64,000 nt of DNA from Halomonas sp. M4R1S46 (GCF_025725685.1 NZ_CP107008.1:2232001-2296000); one strand, 5' to 3'. Numbered from the stretch's first letter, positions 53,625 to 61,750 are shown. Translations and numbers: made by a program. The notes: generated by a model not told the origin, from the letters alone.

Positions 53625-53993
53625 ATGCAAAACTTCGACACCAAGCAGTTCACCCAGCAGTTCGAATCCATGTTCTTCGGTCCGGCTCGCGCCTACGCGA
53701 CCCTGTCCGTGGACTTCGCCGAGAAGCTGGCCAACGCCCAGCTGGAAGCCGGCAAGGCCTACACCGACACCGGCCTGGCCCAGGTCCGCGCCCTGCTCGA
53801 CGTCAAGGACGCCGAAGGCCTGCGCAGCTACATGGAAGGCCAGCAGAAGATCGCCAAGGACCTGACCGAGCGCCTGAAGGGCGACGCCGAGAAGGTCGTG
53901 TCCCTGCAGCAGGACTTCGTCCAGCAGAGCCAGAAGCTGACCGAAGACAGCGTCAAGCAGGCCACCGAGACCGCCACCAAGGCCGCTCAGTAA
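53625..53993 (+). CDS. phaP: Phasin (PHA granule-associated protein)
   Basis: Phasins coat polyhydroxyalkanoate granules. The 122-residue protein starts MQNFDTKQFTQQFESMFFGPARAYATLSVDFAEKLANAQL and is almost wholly amphipathic helix, rich in Ala, Gln and Lys. It ends VKQATETATKAAQ, matching the phasin family in length and style. The strong GAGGAGGGTC ribosome site, biased codons and good terminator point to very high expression. No PHA synthase gene is in the window. Confidence 0.9.
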   Translation: MQNFDTKQFTQQFESMFFGPARAYATLSVDFAEKLANAQLEAGKAYTDTGLAQVRALLDVKDAEGLRSYMEGQQKIAKDLTERLKGDAEKVVSLQQDFVQQSQKLTEDSVKQATETATKAAQ

Positions 53994-54024
53994 GCCTGAC
54001 GTCGCCATCGGCGACCGATCAAAG

Positions 54025-54056
54025 GGGGCCACCGCTACCGCGGTGGCCCCTTTTTT
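54025..54056 (+). terminator. Intrinsic terminator of the phasin gene
   Basis: GGGGCCACCGC (54025-54035) pairs perfectly with GCGGTGGCCCC (54040-54050) around a TACC loop, followed by six T residues. Confidence 0.92.
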
Positions 54057-54102
54057 GGTTACTCTCTCCCCCGCACAGGGCCAACCCCACCGGGAGAGTG
54101 CA

Positions 54103-54642
54103 ATGAGATACCCCATCCTGATCGCCCTGCTGGGCCTGATCCTGTCCGGCTGCCAGATGCTGCCCCCCGCCGGCCTGCCCCAGCGCGAAGGACCCGCCGA
54201 GGTGATCGACATCGGCGAACCGGAGGACCGGACTCGCGGACGCGTTCCCCGCCAGGTGGCCTTCCCCGCCGAGGAATACGCCGCCCTGGAGAAGACCGGC
54301 AGCGCCGCCCTGAGTGGCCGCCTGTCCCTGGAGAGCGCGGCGGGCACGGTGGTGGGCGCCGGCGAGACGATCTCGGTGGCCCCGATCACCACCTACTCCG
54401 CCGAGGCCGCCGAACAGGCCCTGGCCGGCCGCGCCGTCGAGCGGGCCGACCCGCGGGCACGGGCCTATACCCATACCACGCGCACCGATGCCAACGGCCA
54501 CTTCCTGTTGCGTGGCCTGCCCGCCGGCGAGTTCTATGTCTCGGGCAGCCTGGTGGACCCCGCCAGCGGCAAGCGGCGCGTGGTGATCCACCAGGTCTCG
54601 CTGGCCCCCGGCCAGCACCGCCAGCTCCAGCTCAGCCGCTGA
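54103..54642 (+). CDS. Lipoprotein with a carboxypeptidase-regulatory-like domain
   Basis: The 179-residue protein starts MRYPILIALLGLILSGCQML. The lipobox LSGC gives Cys17 as the lipidated residue; the following Gln suggests outer-membrane sorting. The C-terminal half (SVAPITTYSAEAA to HRQLQLSR), with TRTDANGHFLLRGLPAGEFYVSGSLV, is a beta-sandwich of the carboxypeptidase-regulatory type. No enzyme motif is visible. It is probably a structural cell-envelope protein. It follows the phasin terminator and has its own ribosome site (GGGAGAG). Confidence 0.75.
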   Translation: MRYPILIALLGLILSGCQMLPPAGLPQREGPAEVIDIGEPEDRTRGRVPRQVAFPAEEYAALEKTGSAALSGRLSLESAAGTVVGAGETISVAPITTYSAEAAEQALAGRAVERADPRARAYTHTTRTDANGHFLLRGLPAGEFYVSGSLVDPASGKRRVVIHQVSLAPGQHRQLQLSR

Positions 54643-54739
54643 CCGGCGCCCCGTGGCACCCTCATCCCCCGCCATCTACGCTGAAGGCTGATACGGGCAC
54701 CTCTGCCACCGGGGTGCCGGCTCGGACGGGAGATTCGAC

Positions 54740-55630
54740 ATGGACTGCAGCACCGACGGCACCGGCCGCCCCCTCTCTACGCCCTGGGCCCGCTGGGCAC
54801 TGGCACTGACCCTGACCCTTGCCCCGACTCTCGCCATGGCGGCGACCCTGGCGGAACTCCAGGAGCGTGGCAGCATCCGCGTGGCCGTGGCCAACGAGGT
54901 GCCCTACGGCTACCTGGACGAGAATGGCGAGGGACGCGGTGCCGGCCCGGAGGTGGCACGGCACATCCTGGGGGAACTGGGGATCGACCAGATCGACTGG
55001 GTGGTCACGCCCTTCGGCGAGCTGATCCCGGGGCTCGAGGAGGGACGCTTCGACATGGCCGCCGCCGAGATGGCCATTCGCCCGGCACGCTGTCGGCGGG
55101 TGCTGTTCTCGGCACCCAACACCTCCTACGGCGAGGGCCTGCTGGTGCGCGCCGCGAATCCGCTGGAGATCAATGGCTACGCCGACTTCGCCGAGCGCGA
55201 CGACATCCGCGTCGCCGTCCTCGAGGGCGCCAGCCAGATCGACATCATGGCAGCGCTGGGCGTCCCGGATGCCCGGATGGTCCGGATCGCCGAGAACGAG
55301 GCCGCCATCGCTACCCTGCTGGAGGGGGACGCGGATGCCTATGCCGGCACCGGCCTCACGGTGAGCCAGCTGGACGCCAGCAGCCAGGAGGTCGAGGTGG
55401 TGCAGAACTTCGAGGACCCGAAGGTCGACGGGGAGCTGGTGCGCAGCTGGGGCGCCTTCACCTTCCCCCCGGAGGCCCAGGCACTGCGGGACGCCTTCAC
55501 CGAGGAACTGCTGGACTACCGCAATACCCGAGCCTGGCAGGACACCCTCGAGAAACACGGCTTCACCCAGGACGACATCCTCAACGCCTTTCGCTTCGAT
55601 ACCGAGTGGCTGTGCGGCCAGGCGGAATGA
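54740..55630 (+). CDS. Ectoine/hydroxyectoine-type substrate-binding protein (EhuB-like), orphan
   Basis: The 296-residue protein has a signal peptide (WALALTLTLAPTLAMA, cut before ATLAELQ) and a family-3 solute-binding fold. Its sequence follows EhuB: LQERGSIRVAVANEVPYGYLDENG, GPEVARHILGELGIDQIDWVVTPFGELIPGLEEGRFDMAAAEM and RPARCRRVLFSAP. EhuB normally accompanies EhuACD permease and ATPase genes; none is here. It may serve a transporter encoded elsewhere, or have been cut off by the mercury genes that follow immediately. Another polar amino acid cannot be excluded as ligand. Confidence 0.8.
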   Translation: MDCSTDGTGRPLSTPWARWALALTLTLAPTLAMAATLAELQERGSIRVAVANEVPYGYLDENGEGRGAGPEVARHILGELGIDQIDWVVTPFGELIPGLEEGRFDMAAAEMAIRPARCRRVLFSAPNTSYGEGLLVRAANPLEINGYADFAERDDIRVAVLEGASQIDIMAALGVPDARMVRIAENEAAIATLLEGDADAYAGTGLTVSQLDASSQEVEVVQNFEDPKVDGELVRSWGAFTFPPEAQALRDAFTEELLDYRNTRAWQDTLEKHGFTQDDILNAFRFDTEWLCGQAE

Positions 55631-55653
55631 GCAGGAACTGGGCCGCCATGTAG

Positions 55654-55880
55654 ACCGTGACGCTGTCGGTACCGGGCATGACCTGCGCCCCTGCCCGATC
55701 ACCGTCAAGGCCGCCCTCGACAGGGTGGACGGCGTCTCGCAAATCGAGGTGAGCTACGAGAATCGTGAGGCCGTGGTCACCTTCGACGATACCCGGACGT
55801 CCGTTGACGCATTGACCGAGGCCACCACCCACGCCGGGTACCCCGCCACCCCGAAACCCTCGGAGGCGGATCCGCAGTGA
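55654..55880 (+). pseudogene. merP: merP relic (mercuric-ion-binding protein)
   Basis: The translation TVTLSVPGMTCA (55654-55689) and, one frame back, CPITVKAALDRVDGVSQIEV and the following residues to NREAVVTFDDTRTSVDALTEATTHAGYP (55692-55878) reconstruct MerP. One base is missing between the two cysteines of the metal site (TGCGCC-CC-TGC). The signal peptide is absent and a TAG codon stands directly before the mature part. Three lesions show the gene is dead. It starts 24 bases after the EhuB-like stop, which suggests a deletion joined the two. Confidence 0.88.
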
Positions 55881-56140
55881 CCATGAGGAACCCGAAGACC
55901 CTGCTGCGCGTGAGCGTGATCGGCACCGTCCTGGTGGCGCTGTGCTGCTTTACGCCGATCCTGGTGATCCTGCTCGGTACCCTCGGATTGGCGACACTGA
56001 CCGGCTATCTGGACGTTGTGCTGTTTCCCGCCCTGGCTTTCTTCATCGGCCTGACCCTCTATGCGCTTTGGCGCAAGAAGCGATGCGACGCCGGTGGGGA
56101 CAACGGCTCGCCTCCTTCAAGGAATTCCCCTCATGAATGA
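55877..56140 (+). CDS. merF: Mercury transport protein MerF
   Basis: MerF carries Hg2+ across the inner membrane to MerA. The 87-residue protein has two helices (VSVIGTVLVALCCFTPILVILLG and YLDVVLFPALAFFIGLTLYAL). The first cysteine pair (ALCCFTP) is intact. The second pair of the family, near the C-terminus, is reduced to one Cys (RCDAGG), which may lower activity. The GTG start overlaps the merP-relic stop; ATG at 55883 is an alternative. It overlaps merA by eight bases. Confidence 0.9.
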   Translation: MTMRNPKTLLRVSVIGTVLVALCCFTPILVILLGTLGLATLTGYLDVVLFPALAFFIGLTLYALWRKKRCDAGGDNGSPPSRNSPHE

Positions 56141-57539
56141 TGCCAAGACCCCGCACATCGCCGTGATCGGCAGCGGTGGTGCGGCTATGGCGGCGGCCCT
56201 CAAGGCGGCCGAGCGCGGCGCCCGCATCACCCTGATCGAACGCGGCATCCTCGGCGGCACCTGTGTCAATACGGGCTGTGTGCCCTCGAAGATCCTGATT
56301 CGCGCCGCGCATATTACCCATCTACGCCGGGAGAGCCCCTTCGACGAGGGGGTGAACGCCCGGACGCCGGTGGTGGACCGGGCGAAGCTGCTCCGGCAAC
56401 AGCAGCGGCGTGTCGAGGCACTGCGTGACGCCAAGTACCAGCAGATTCTGCGCGACCATCCGGCCATCACGGTGCTGAACGGTGAAGCCCGGTTCGTCGA
56501 TGCCCATCACCTGACGGTCAAGCTGAACGAGGGCGGTGAGCAGACCGTCCGCTTCGATCGTGCCTTCATCGGCACCGGCGCCCGTCCGGCAGAGCCGCCG
56601 GTACCGGGGCTGGCCGATACGCCATACCTGACCTCCACCGGCGCGCTGGCACTGGACACCATCCCCGAACGGCTGATCGTCATCGGCGCCGGGTCTGTCG
56701 CCCTGGAACTGGCCCAGGCCTTCGCCCGGCTGGGCAGCCGGGTCACGCTGCTGGCCCGCAGCCGCCTGCTCTCCCATGAAGACCCGGCGGTGGGTGACGC
56801 CGTGGAGGCAGCGTTTCGCCGCGAGGGCATCGAGGTGCTCAAGCAGACTCAGGCGAGCTATGTGGACTACCTCGACAATGCATTCATTGTCGACACCAAC
56901 GCCGGCAGCTTGCAGGCGGATCAACTGCTGGTGGCCACCGGGCGGACACCCAACACCGAGACCCTGAACCTGGCGGGCATCGGCGTGGAAACCATGCGTG
57001 GCGCGATTCTGGTGGATGAGCACCTGCAAACCACGGTACCGGGCATCCATGCCGCCGGTGACTGTACCGATCAGCCGCAGTTCGTCTATGTGGCCGCCGC
57101 CGGGGGCAACCGCGCCGCCGTCAACATGACCGGGGGCGAGGCCACCCTGGACCTCGGCGCCATGCCGGCGGTGATCTTCACCGCCCCCCAGGTGGCCACC
57201 GTCGGCCTGACGGAAGCCGCGGCACTCGAGCAGGGCGTCAGCGTGGAGACTCGCGTGCTCGACCTGGCGAACGTGCCGCGTGCGCTGGTGAACTTCGATA
57301 CCGCCGGCTTCATCAAGCTGGTGGCCGAACGCGACTCGGGGCGGTTGCTGGGCGTCCAGGCGGTGGCGGGGAACGCCGGCGAGCTGATCCAGACGGCGGT
57401 GATGGCGCTGCGTGCGCGCATGACGGTGCATGCCATCGGCGATGAGCTGTTTCCCTACCTGACCATGGTGGAAGGCCTCAAGCTCTGTGCCCAGGCTTTC
57501 TCCCAGGATGTGACGCAGTTGTCATGCTGTGCCGGGTGA
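56133..57539 (+). CDS. merA: Mercuric reductase MerA
   Basis: MerA reduces Hg2+ to volatile Hg0 with NADPH. The 468-residue protein starts MNDAKTPHIAVIGSGGAAMAAALKAAERG. It has the redox pair Cys44/Cys49 (GGTCVNTGCVPSKILI) and the C-terminal vicinal cysteines (QLSCCAG) that deliver mercury to the active site. It has no N-terminal metal-binding domain. All catalytic residues are present. merR, merT and a working merP are missing from its operon. AAGGA lies nine bases before the start. Confidence 0.96.
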   Translation: MNDAKTPHIAVIGSGGAAMAAALKAAERGARITLIERGILGGTCVNTGCVPSKILIRAAHITHLRRESPFDEGVNARTPVVDRAKLLRQQQRRVEALRDAKYQQILRDHPAITVLNGEARFVDAHHLTVKLNEGGEQTVRFDRAFIGTGARPAEPPVPGLADTPYLTSTGALALDTIPERLIVIGAGSVALELAQAFARLGSRVTLLARSRLLSHEDPAVGDAVEAAFRREGIEVLKQTQASYVDYLDNAFIVDTNAGSLQADQLLVATGRTPNTETLNLAGIGVETMRGAILVDEHLQTTVPGIHAAGDCTDQPQFVYVAAAGGNRAAVNMTGGEATLDLGAMPAVIFTAPQVATVGLTEAAALEQGVSVETRVLDLANVPRALVNFDTAGFIKLVAERDSGRLLGVQAVAGNAGELIQTAVMALRARMTVHAIGDELFPYLTMVEGLKLCAQAFSQDVTQLSCCAG

Positions 57540-57556
57540 ACGATATGATCGTGGTG

Positions 57557-57643
57557 TCACCCGAGGTCCAGGCCGACCTGCACGAGATCTGGATGGCCGA
57601 GACACGCGAGGAGGCCCACCGGGCCTGCGACCGTACGCTGAGC
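57557..57643 (+). pseudogene. IS256-family transposase fragment
   Basis: The plus-strand translation VSPEVQADLHEIWMAETREEAHRACDRTL matches the central region of IS256-family transposases (pattern DIWMAETR..A..AFD). Nothing else of the element is seen; the sequence breaks into the end of the convergent FAD oxidase gene. It marks one boundary of the mercury segment. Confidence 0.65.
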
Positions 57644-57660
57644 GCACCCGCGCCCTTCGC

Positions 57661-59076
57661 TCAATCGGGCGCGATGTTGCGATTGACGCGGAAGCGGTTA
57701 TCCGGATCCCAGCGGCGCTTGATCTCGGTGAGCCGCCGCAGGGCCGGGCCGAGGGCCGCTTCGACGCGCTCAGGGCCTTCGTCCTCGGTCAGGAAGTTGA
57801 TGTAGGTGCCGCCGGTGGAGAAGGCCTTCAGGTCGTGCCAGGCCTCGCGGGCCCAGGCGATGTTCGCCGCGTCGTCGTCCGGCGACTCCCAGGCGCCGCC
57901 CACGTTGAAGACGTAGCGCGCATCGCGGTTGCCCACCGCCGAGTGGTCATTGTCGAGCGCGTTCAGGGCGCCGCCGAGCTGGAACAGGATCACCGCCGAG
58001 TGCGGCGAGCGGATGCGCCCGGCATGCTCGATGACCCTGTCGCACAGCGCGGGCTCGATGTCCGGCAGATACTCGCTCTTCCAGTAGTAGCGCCGTCCCC
58101 TGGGCTGGGTGGCATCGAGCAGCTTCTGCATCTGCGCATAGGGCCGACGCACCAGCACGTCGCCGATGGGCCGGCCGAACGCCTTGATCGGTGCGACCAC
58201 CGCCTCTCCCTCCTCCGGGTTGCCGCTGTAGCAGGCGAGCAGCGCCACGATCGGCTTGCCATGGTATTCCCTGGGCAACCAGGGCGCCGGCGGCGCCGGG
58301 CGCATCAGGGCGACCAGGGTCAGTTCGAGCGGGGCCTGCTCGGCCAGGCGGCGATAGAGTTCGAGCACCGCCGGGGCCTCGCTGGCGGGCCAGGCCACCA
58401 GGCCGCCCACGATCTCCGGGCCGACGGAGTAGAGTTGGTAGTCGAAGCCGGTCACCACACCGAAGTTGCCGCCGCCACCCCGCAGCCCCCAGAACAGATC
58501 GGCATGCTCGTCGGCACTGGCATGCACCAGTCGGCCGTCGGCGGTCACCACCTCCATGCCCAGCACGTTGTCGGTGGTATAGCCCCAGCGCCGGCTCAGG
58601 TAGCCGAAGCCGCCCCCGAGGGTGAGCCCGGCGATGCCGGTGGTCGAGATGAAACCGAGCACGGTGGCCAGGCCGTGTACCTGGGTCTCGCGATCCACGT
58701 CACCCAGCTCGCACCCCGCCTGGGCATGGGCAACCCGACGTTCGCGGTCGACCCAGACCCCACGCATCAGCGAGAGATCGAGCATCAGCGCGCCGTCGGC
58801 CGCCGCCAGCCCCGCGATGTTGTGGCCGCCGCCCTTGATGCAGAGCAGCAGGTCGTGCTCACGGGCGAAGCGCACGCCCGCCATTACGTCGGCGACCCCC
58901 AGGCAACGCACCACCACGGCCGGCCGCCGGTCGATCATGGCGTTCCACAGGCGGCGCGACGCCTCGTAATCCAGGTCGTCCGGCGTCAACAGCGGCCCCT
59001 GGAGCTGCATCTGCAAACCGGCAAGCATGTCCGGCGTCAAATCGATCTCGGTATCCTCGAGTGTTGTCGCTCTCAT
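57661..59076 (-). CDS. FAD-linked oxidase, berberine-bridge-enzyme type
   Basis: The 471-residue protein has the FAD-binding PCMH domain (about 55-225) with the covalent-flavin motif CIKGGGHNIAGLAAADG (His attachment). It also has STTGIAGLTLGGGFGYLSRRWG and the C-terminal BBE motif NRFRVNRNIAPD. The second attachment Cys of bicovalent members is not visible, so one covalent link is likely. The substrate (sugar, alcohol or secondary metabolite) is unknown. It is divergent from an HxlR-type regulator, which probably controls it. Confidence 0.85.
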   Translation of the reverse strand: MRATTLEDTEIDLTPDMLAGLQMQLQGPLLTPDDLDYEASRRLWNAMIDRRPAVVVRCLGVADVMAGVRFAREHDLLLCIKGGGHNIAGLAAADGALMLDLSLMRGVWVDRERRVAHAQAGCELGDVDRETQVHGLATVLGFISTTGIAGLTLGGGFGYLSRRWGYTTDNVLGMEVVTADGRLVHASADEHADLFWGLRGGGGNFGVVTGFDYQLYSVGPEIVGGLVAWPASEAPAVLELYRRLAEQAPLELTLVALMRPAPPAPWLPREYHGKPIVALLACYSGNPEEGEAVVAPIKAFGRPIGDVLVRRPYAQMQKLLDATQPRGRRYYWKSEYLPDIEPALCDRVIEHAGRIRSPHSAVILFQLGGALNALDNDHSAVGNRDARYVFNVGGAWESPDDDAANIAWAREAWHDLKAFSTGGTYINFLTEDEGPERVEAALGPALRRLTEIKRRWDPDNRFRVNRNIAPD

Positions 59077-59322
59077 GGTCAGGGCTCCTGTCGTCGCCAA
59101 GGTTCGAGGTATGCGCCCCCACCGGTCCGCGTCCACACCGCGAGGGCCGCCTCCGGGTCTCGGCGTGGCGGCCCTGGCTCGGCACCTTGCCATGCGGAGC
59201 GTGGAGGACATCGTCACGCTAAACTTAGTAGAGCCGCCGGCTGACCGGGAATTCACGATCTGTACCGCACCCGGCGGACGAGCGGCGCCGCGGACGTCCC
59301 GCCACCCGAGGAGGGCCCTTCG

Positions 59323-60030
59323 ATGACGGACTGGGGATACAAGCAGTTCTGCCCCGTGGCCATGGCCTCGGAGGTGCTCGGCACCCGCTGGACCATCCTG
59401 GTCATCCGTGAGCTCCTGAGCGGCAGCCATCGCTTCAATGACCTGCGCCGTGGGCTGCCGCATATCTCGCCGGCCCTGCTGTCGAAGCGGCTGCGCGAAC
59501 TGGAAGAGCTGGGGGTGGTGGGCCGCGAGCGCGATCCCGAGACCGGCAACCCGCTCTACTGTCTCACCGAGGCCGGCGAGGAGCTGCGCCCGGTGATCAT
59601 GGCGATGGGCTGCTGGGGGCAGCGCTGGCTGGAAGCGCAGCTCTCCATGAAGAACCTCGATCCGTCGCTGCTGATGTGGGATATGCGACGCAACCTCGAT
59701 CCCGCCCCCTTGCCGCCCCAGCGGGTCACGATTCAGTTTCTGTACCACGATGTAACGCCCGGCCGGGCCAAGTGGTGGCTGATCGTCGACGAATCGAACG
59801 AAGATGGCGCCGTCGACCTGTGCAGGAAGGATCCCGGCCACGATGTCGATCTCTACGTGGTCAGCGACCTGCGCACCATGACCGCCATCTGGATGGGGCT
59901 GATGACCGTGGCGGAGGCGCTCGATAGCGGCAAGCTCCGGCTGACCGGGGCACGCCAGCTGCAGGCCAGCATGCAGAACTGGCTGGGACTCAGTGTCTTT
60001 GCCGGCGAGTCCAAGCGGGTCAGCGCCTGA
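59323..60030 (+). CDS. HxlR-family regulator with SCP2-like C-terminal domain
   Basis: The 235-residue protein has an N-terminal HxlR winged helix (CPVAMASEVLGTRWTILVIRELLSGSHRFNDLRRGLPHISPALLSKRLRELEELGVV, residues 10-65). Its C-terminal domain of about 110 residues (VTIQFLYHDVTPGRAKWWLIVDE to WLGLSVFAG) resembles sterol-carrier-like SCP2 domains. HxlR proteins respond to electrophiles such as aldehydes or quinones. The C-terminal domain may sense a hydrophobic ligand. GAGGAGGG lies seven bases before the ATG. Confidence 0.82.
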   Translation: MTDWGYKQFCPVAMASEVLGTRWTILVIRELLSGSHRFNDLRRGLPHISPALLSKRLRELEELGVVGRERDPETGNPLYCLTEAGEELRPVIMAMGCWGQRWLEAQLSMKNLDPSLLMWDMRRNLDPAPLPPQRVTIQFLYHDVTPGRAKWWLIVDESNEDGAVDLCRKDPGHDVDLYVVSDLRTMTAIWMGLMTVAEALDSGKLRLTGARQLQASMQNWLGLSVFAGESKRVSA

Positions 60031-60193
60031 GCATCCCCGCTCCCGACGCGGACCCGACGCCACCCGCTTGGCAGGCCCCTGCATGAACGGCACCAGCACG
60101 CCGTCGCCTTCGGCGCATGGCCTCGGGGCGGGCAGCGATCTCCGACGCGGTTTCGCCGCCCTCGAGGGCGGAGACCGACTGGGAGCGTTGGCC

Positions 60194-60225
60194 TTGCCCT
60201 CGTACCATGGTACGGCGATTAAGCT
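60194..60225 (+). promoter_or_regulatory. MerR-type promoter with central palindrome
   Basis: TTGCCC (60194-60199) and TAAGCT (60220-60225) are 20 bases apart, longer than the normal 17. The perfect 14-base palindrome CGTACCATGGTACG (60201-60214) fills the spacer. Over-long spacers with a centred dyad are the hallmark of MerR-family activation by DNA unwinding. It lies 30 bases before the start of the MerR-HMA gene. Confidence 0.78.
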
Positions 60226-60254
60226 AGCCTCCAGATTACCGTGTGGGTACCGCG

Positions 60255-60923
60255 ATGAGTGACATGACCATCGGCAAAGTGGCCGGGGCGGTGGGCGTGG
60301 GGGTCGAGACGATTCGCTTCTATGAGCGACGCGGGCTCATCGCACAGCCCCCTCGCCCGGCAGTGGGAGGATATCGCGTCTATTCGGATGAGACGGTGCG
60401 GCGGGTGCAGTTCATTCGCCGCGCCCAGGAGCTCGGGTTCTCCCTGCGCGAGATCGCCGAGCTGCTCTCGCTGCGTGCCGACCACGACACCGATGCCGGA
60501 GAGGTTCAGCAGCGAGCCACCGCCAAGCTCCAGGATGTGGACCGCAAGATCGAGCGGCTCCAGCGTATCCGTCGCGGGCTGCTGACGTTGCTCGACCGTT
60601 GCCCGGGAGAGGGCCCGTTGCGGTGCTGCTCCATCCTCGATGCGCTGGAACACGACAGGGTCTTGCACGGCGAGACGACCAGGCGAAAGGAGAATGGCAT
60701 GCAGACAGTGAAACTCACCGTCGGGGGCATGCACTGCGACGGCTGTGCGGAGATCGTCCGCCACGTTCTCGAGCAGCAGCCCGGGGTCAAGGGGTGCACG
60801 GTCTCCCATGAGAGCGGCGAGGCCAGGGTGGCGGTCGACACCGCCCAGACCCCCGCTGAGCGGCTCGCGGAGGCGGTACAGGGCGCAGGGTATTCGGCAA
60901 GCCTCGTGACAGCGGCAGACTAG
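60255..60923 (+). CDS. MerR-family metal regulator fused to an HMA metallochaperone domain
   Basis: The 222-residue protein begins with a MerR regulator (residues 1-140; IGKVAGAVGVGVETIRFYERRGLI, dimer helix to 115, metal loop with Cys116, Cys124 and Cys125). From residue 150 it continues as a heavy-metal-associated domain (MQTVKLTVGGMHCDGCAEIV, Cys161 and Cys164). The first mercury-binding cysteine of true MerR is absent (DAGEV at its place), so the metal may differ. AAGGAG (60687-60692) lies six bases before the in-frame ATG at 60699. A free 74-residue chaperone is therefore likely also made. A CcdA-like gene follows after four bases. Confidence 0.88.
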   Translation: MSDMTIGKVAGAVGVGVETIRFYERRGLIAQPPRPAVGGYRVYSDETVRRVQFIRRAQELGFSLREIAELLSLRADHDTDAGEVQQRATAKLQDVDRKIERLQRIRRGLLTLLDRCPGEGPLRCCSILDALEHDRVLHGETTRRKENGMQTVKLTVGGMHCDGCAEIVRHVLEQQPGVKGCTVSHESGEARVAVDTAQTPAERLAEAVQGAGYSASLVTAAD

Positions 60924-60927
60924 CGTC

Positions 60928-61584
60928 TTGGAGATCGTCGCTGCCTTGCCGCTGGCCGCCGGACTCGGGTTGCTGGGCTTCGTCGAGCCCTGTTCGGTCG
61001 GTAGCCACCTGCTGTTCCTCCGCCATCTCGAACGACTTCCTCGCCGGATTCAGGCCGTCCAGACGCTGCTGTTCACCCTGACCCGGGCCGCGTTGATGGC
61101 CGGGCTAGGAGTGCTCGCAGCACTGATCGGCAGTGCGTTCACCGGGCTTCAGCACGGTCTCTGGGCCCTGCTGGGAAGCCTCTATGTGATCGTGGGACTG
61201 CTGTACCTGGGTGGCGGCGCGCCCTGGTTCCTGGCCCGCGTGACACGCCTCCTGCCACGCCTCTCCGGGACCCCGGGCAGCCTGGGGCTGGGCATGTTGT
61301 TCGGCTTGAATGTGCCGGCCTGTGCCGCCCCTCTGCTGGCGGTGCTGCTCGGTGATACGGCCGCGCGAGCCGCGGCCGGTGGGGGCGTCACTTTCGGCGC
61401 CGCCACTCTGCTGGTGTTCGGCCTGGCGCTCTCCAGCCCCCTGGTGCTTGCCGTCCATACCGCCCGGGGCCGGCGTTGGCTCGAGGCCCTCGCGCGACTC
61501 GCCGGACGCATGCCGCGCTGGACGGGGGCCGTGCTGGTGGGGCTGGGAGCGTGGACCCTGTGGTTGGCCTTCTCCTGGACGTGA
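60928..61584 (+). CDS. CcdA/DsbD-like membrane protein linked to the MerR-HMA gene
   Basis: The 218-residue protein has six hydrophobic helices. It has the paired cysteine motifs of the CcdA family: FVEPCSVGSHLLFL (Cys22) and GLNVPACAAPLLAVLL (Cys132). CcdA proteins move electrons across the inner membrane through these cysteines; a metal-transport role has been proposed for relatives next to metal regulators. The start is a TTG four bases after the regulator stop, without a good ribosome site, so translation is probably coupled. A role in metal efflux or thiol supply for metal detoxification is inferred. Confidence 0.75.
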   Translation: MEIVAALPLAAGLGLLGFVEPCSVGSHLLFLRHLERLPRRIQAVQTLLFTLTRAALMAGLGVLAALIGSAFTGLQHGLWALLGSLYVIVGLLYLGGGAPWFLARVTRLLPRLSGTPGSLGLGMLFGLNVPACAAPLLAVLLGDTAARAAAGGGVTFGAATLLVFGLALSSPLVLAVHTARGRRWLEALARLAGRMPRWTGAVLVGLGAWTLWLAFSWT

Positions 61585-61640
61585 GGGCTCGACCGGCTCC
61601 CTCCCTACAGTGCCCCTGTACCGTTCCACATTAATACCCC

Positions 61641-61750
61641 AGGGCTATCGCAGATAGCGGTATCTCTCGGGGCTGATCCGTCGACAAGCCTGCGAGGAGG
61701 CGCTGTGAATACCTCCCTGTACGTATATGGAGTCCTCCCCGTTTGCCAGC
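61641..61750. repeat. Dispersed palindromic repeat, copy D (degraded)
   Basis: GGGCTATCGCAG (61642-61653), CCGTCGACAAGCCTGCGAGG and the core remnant at 61699-61723 (GGCGCTGTGAATACCTCCCTG) follow the same order and spacing as copy C. The arm-closing sequence after the core is lost or altered. It sits between the CcdA-like gene and the IS481 element. The gap 61585-61854 holds no other gene. Confidence 0.6.
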
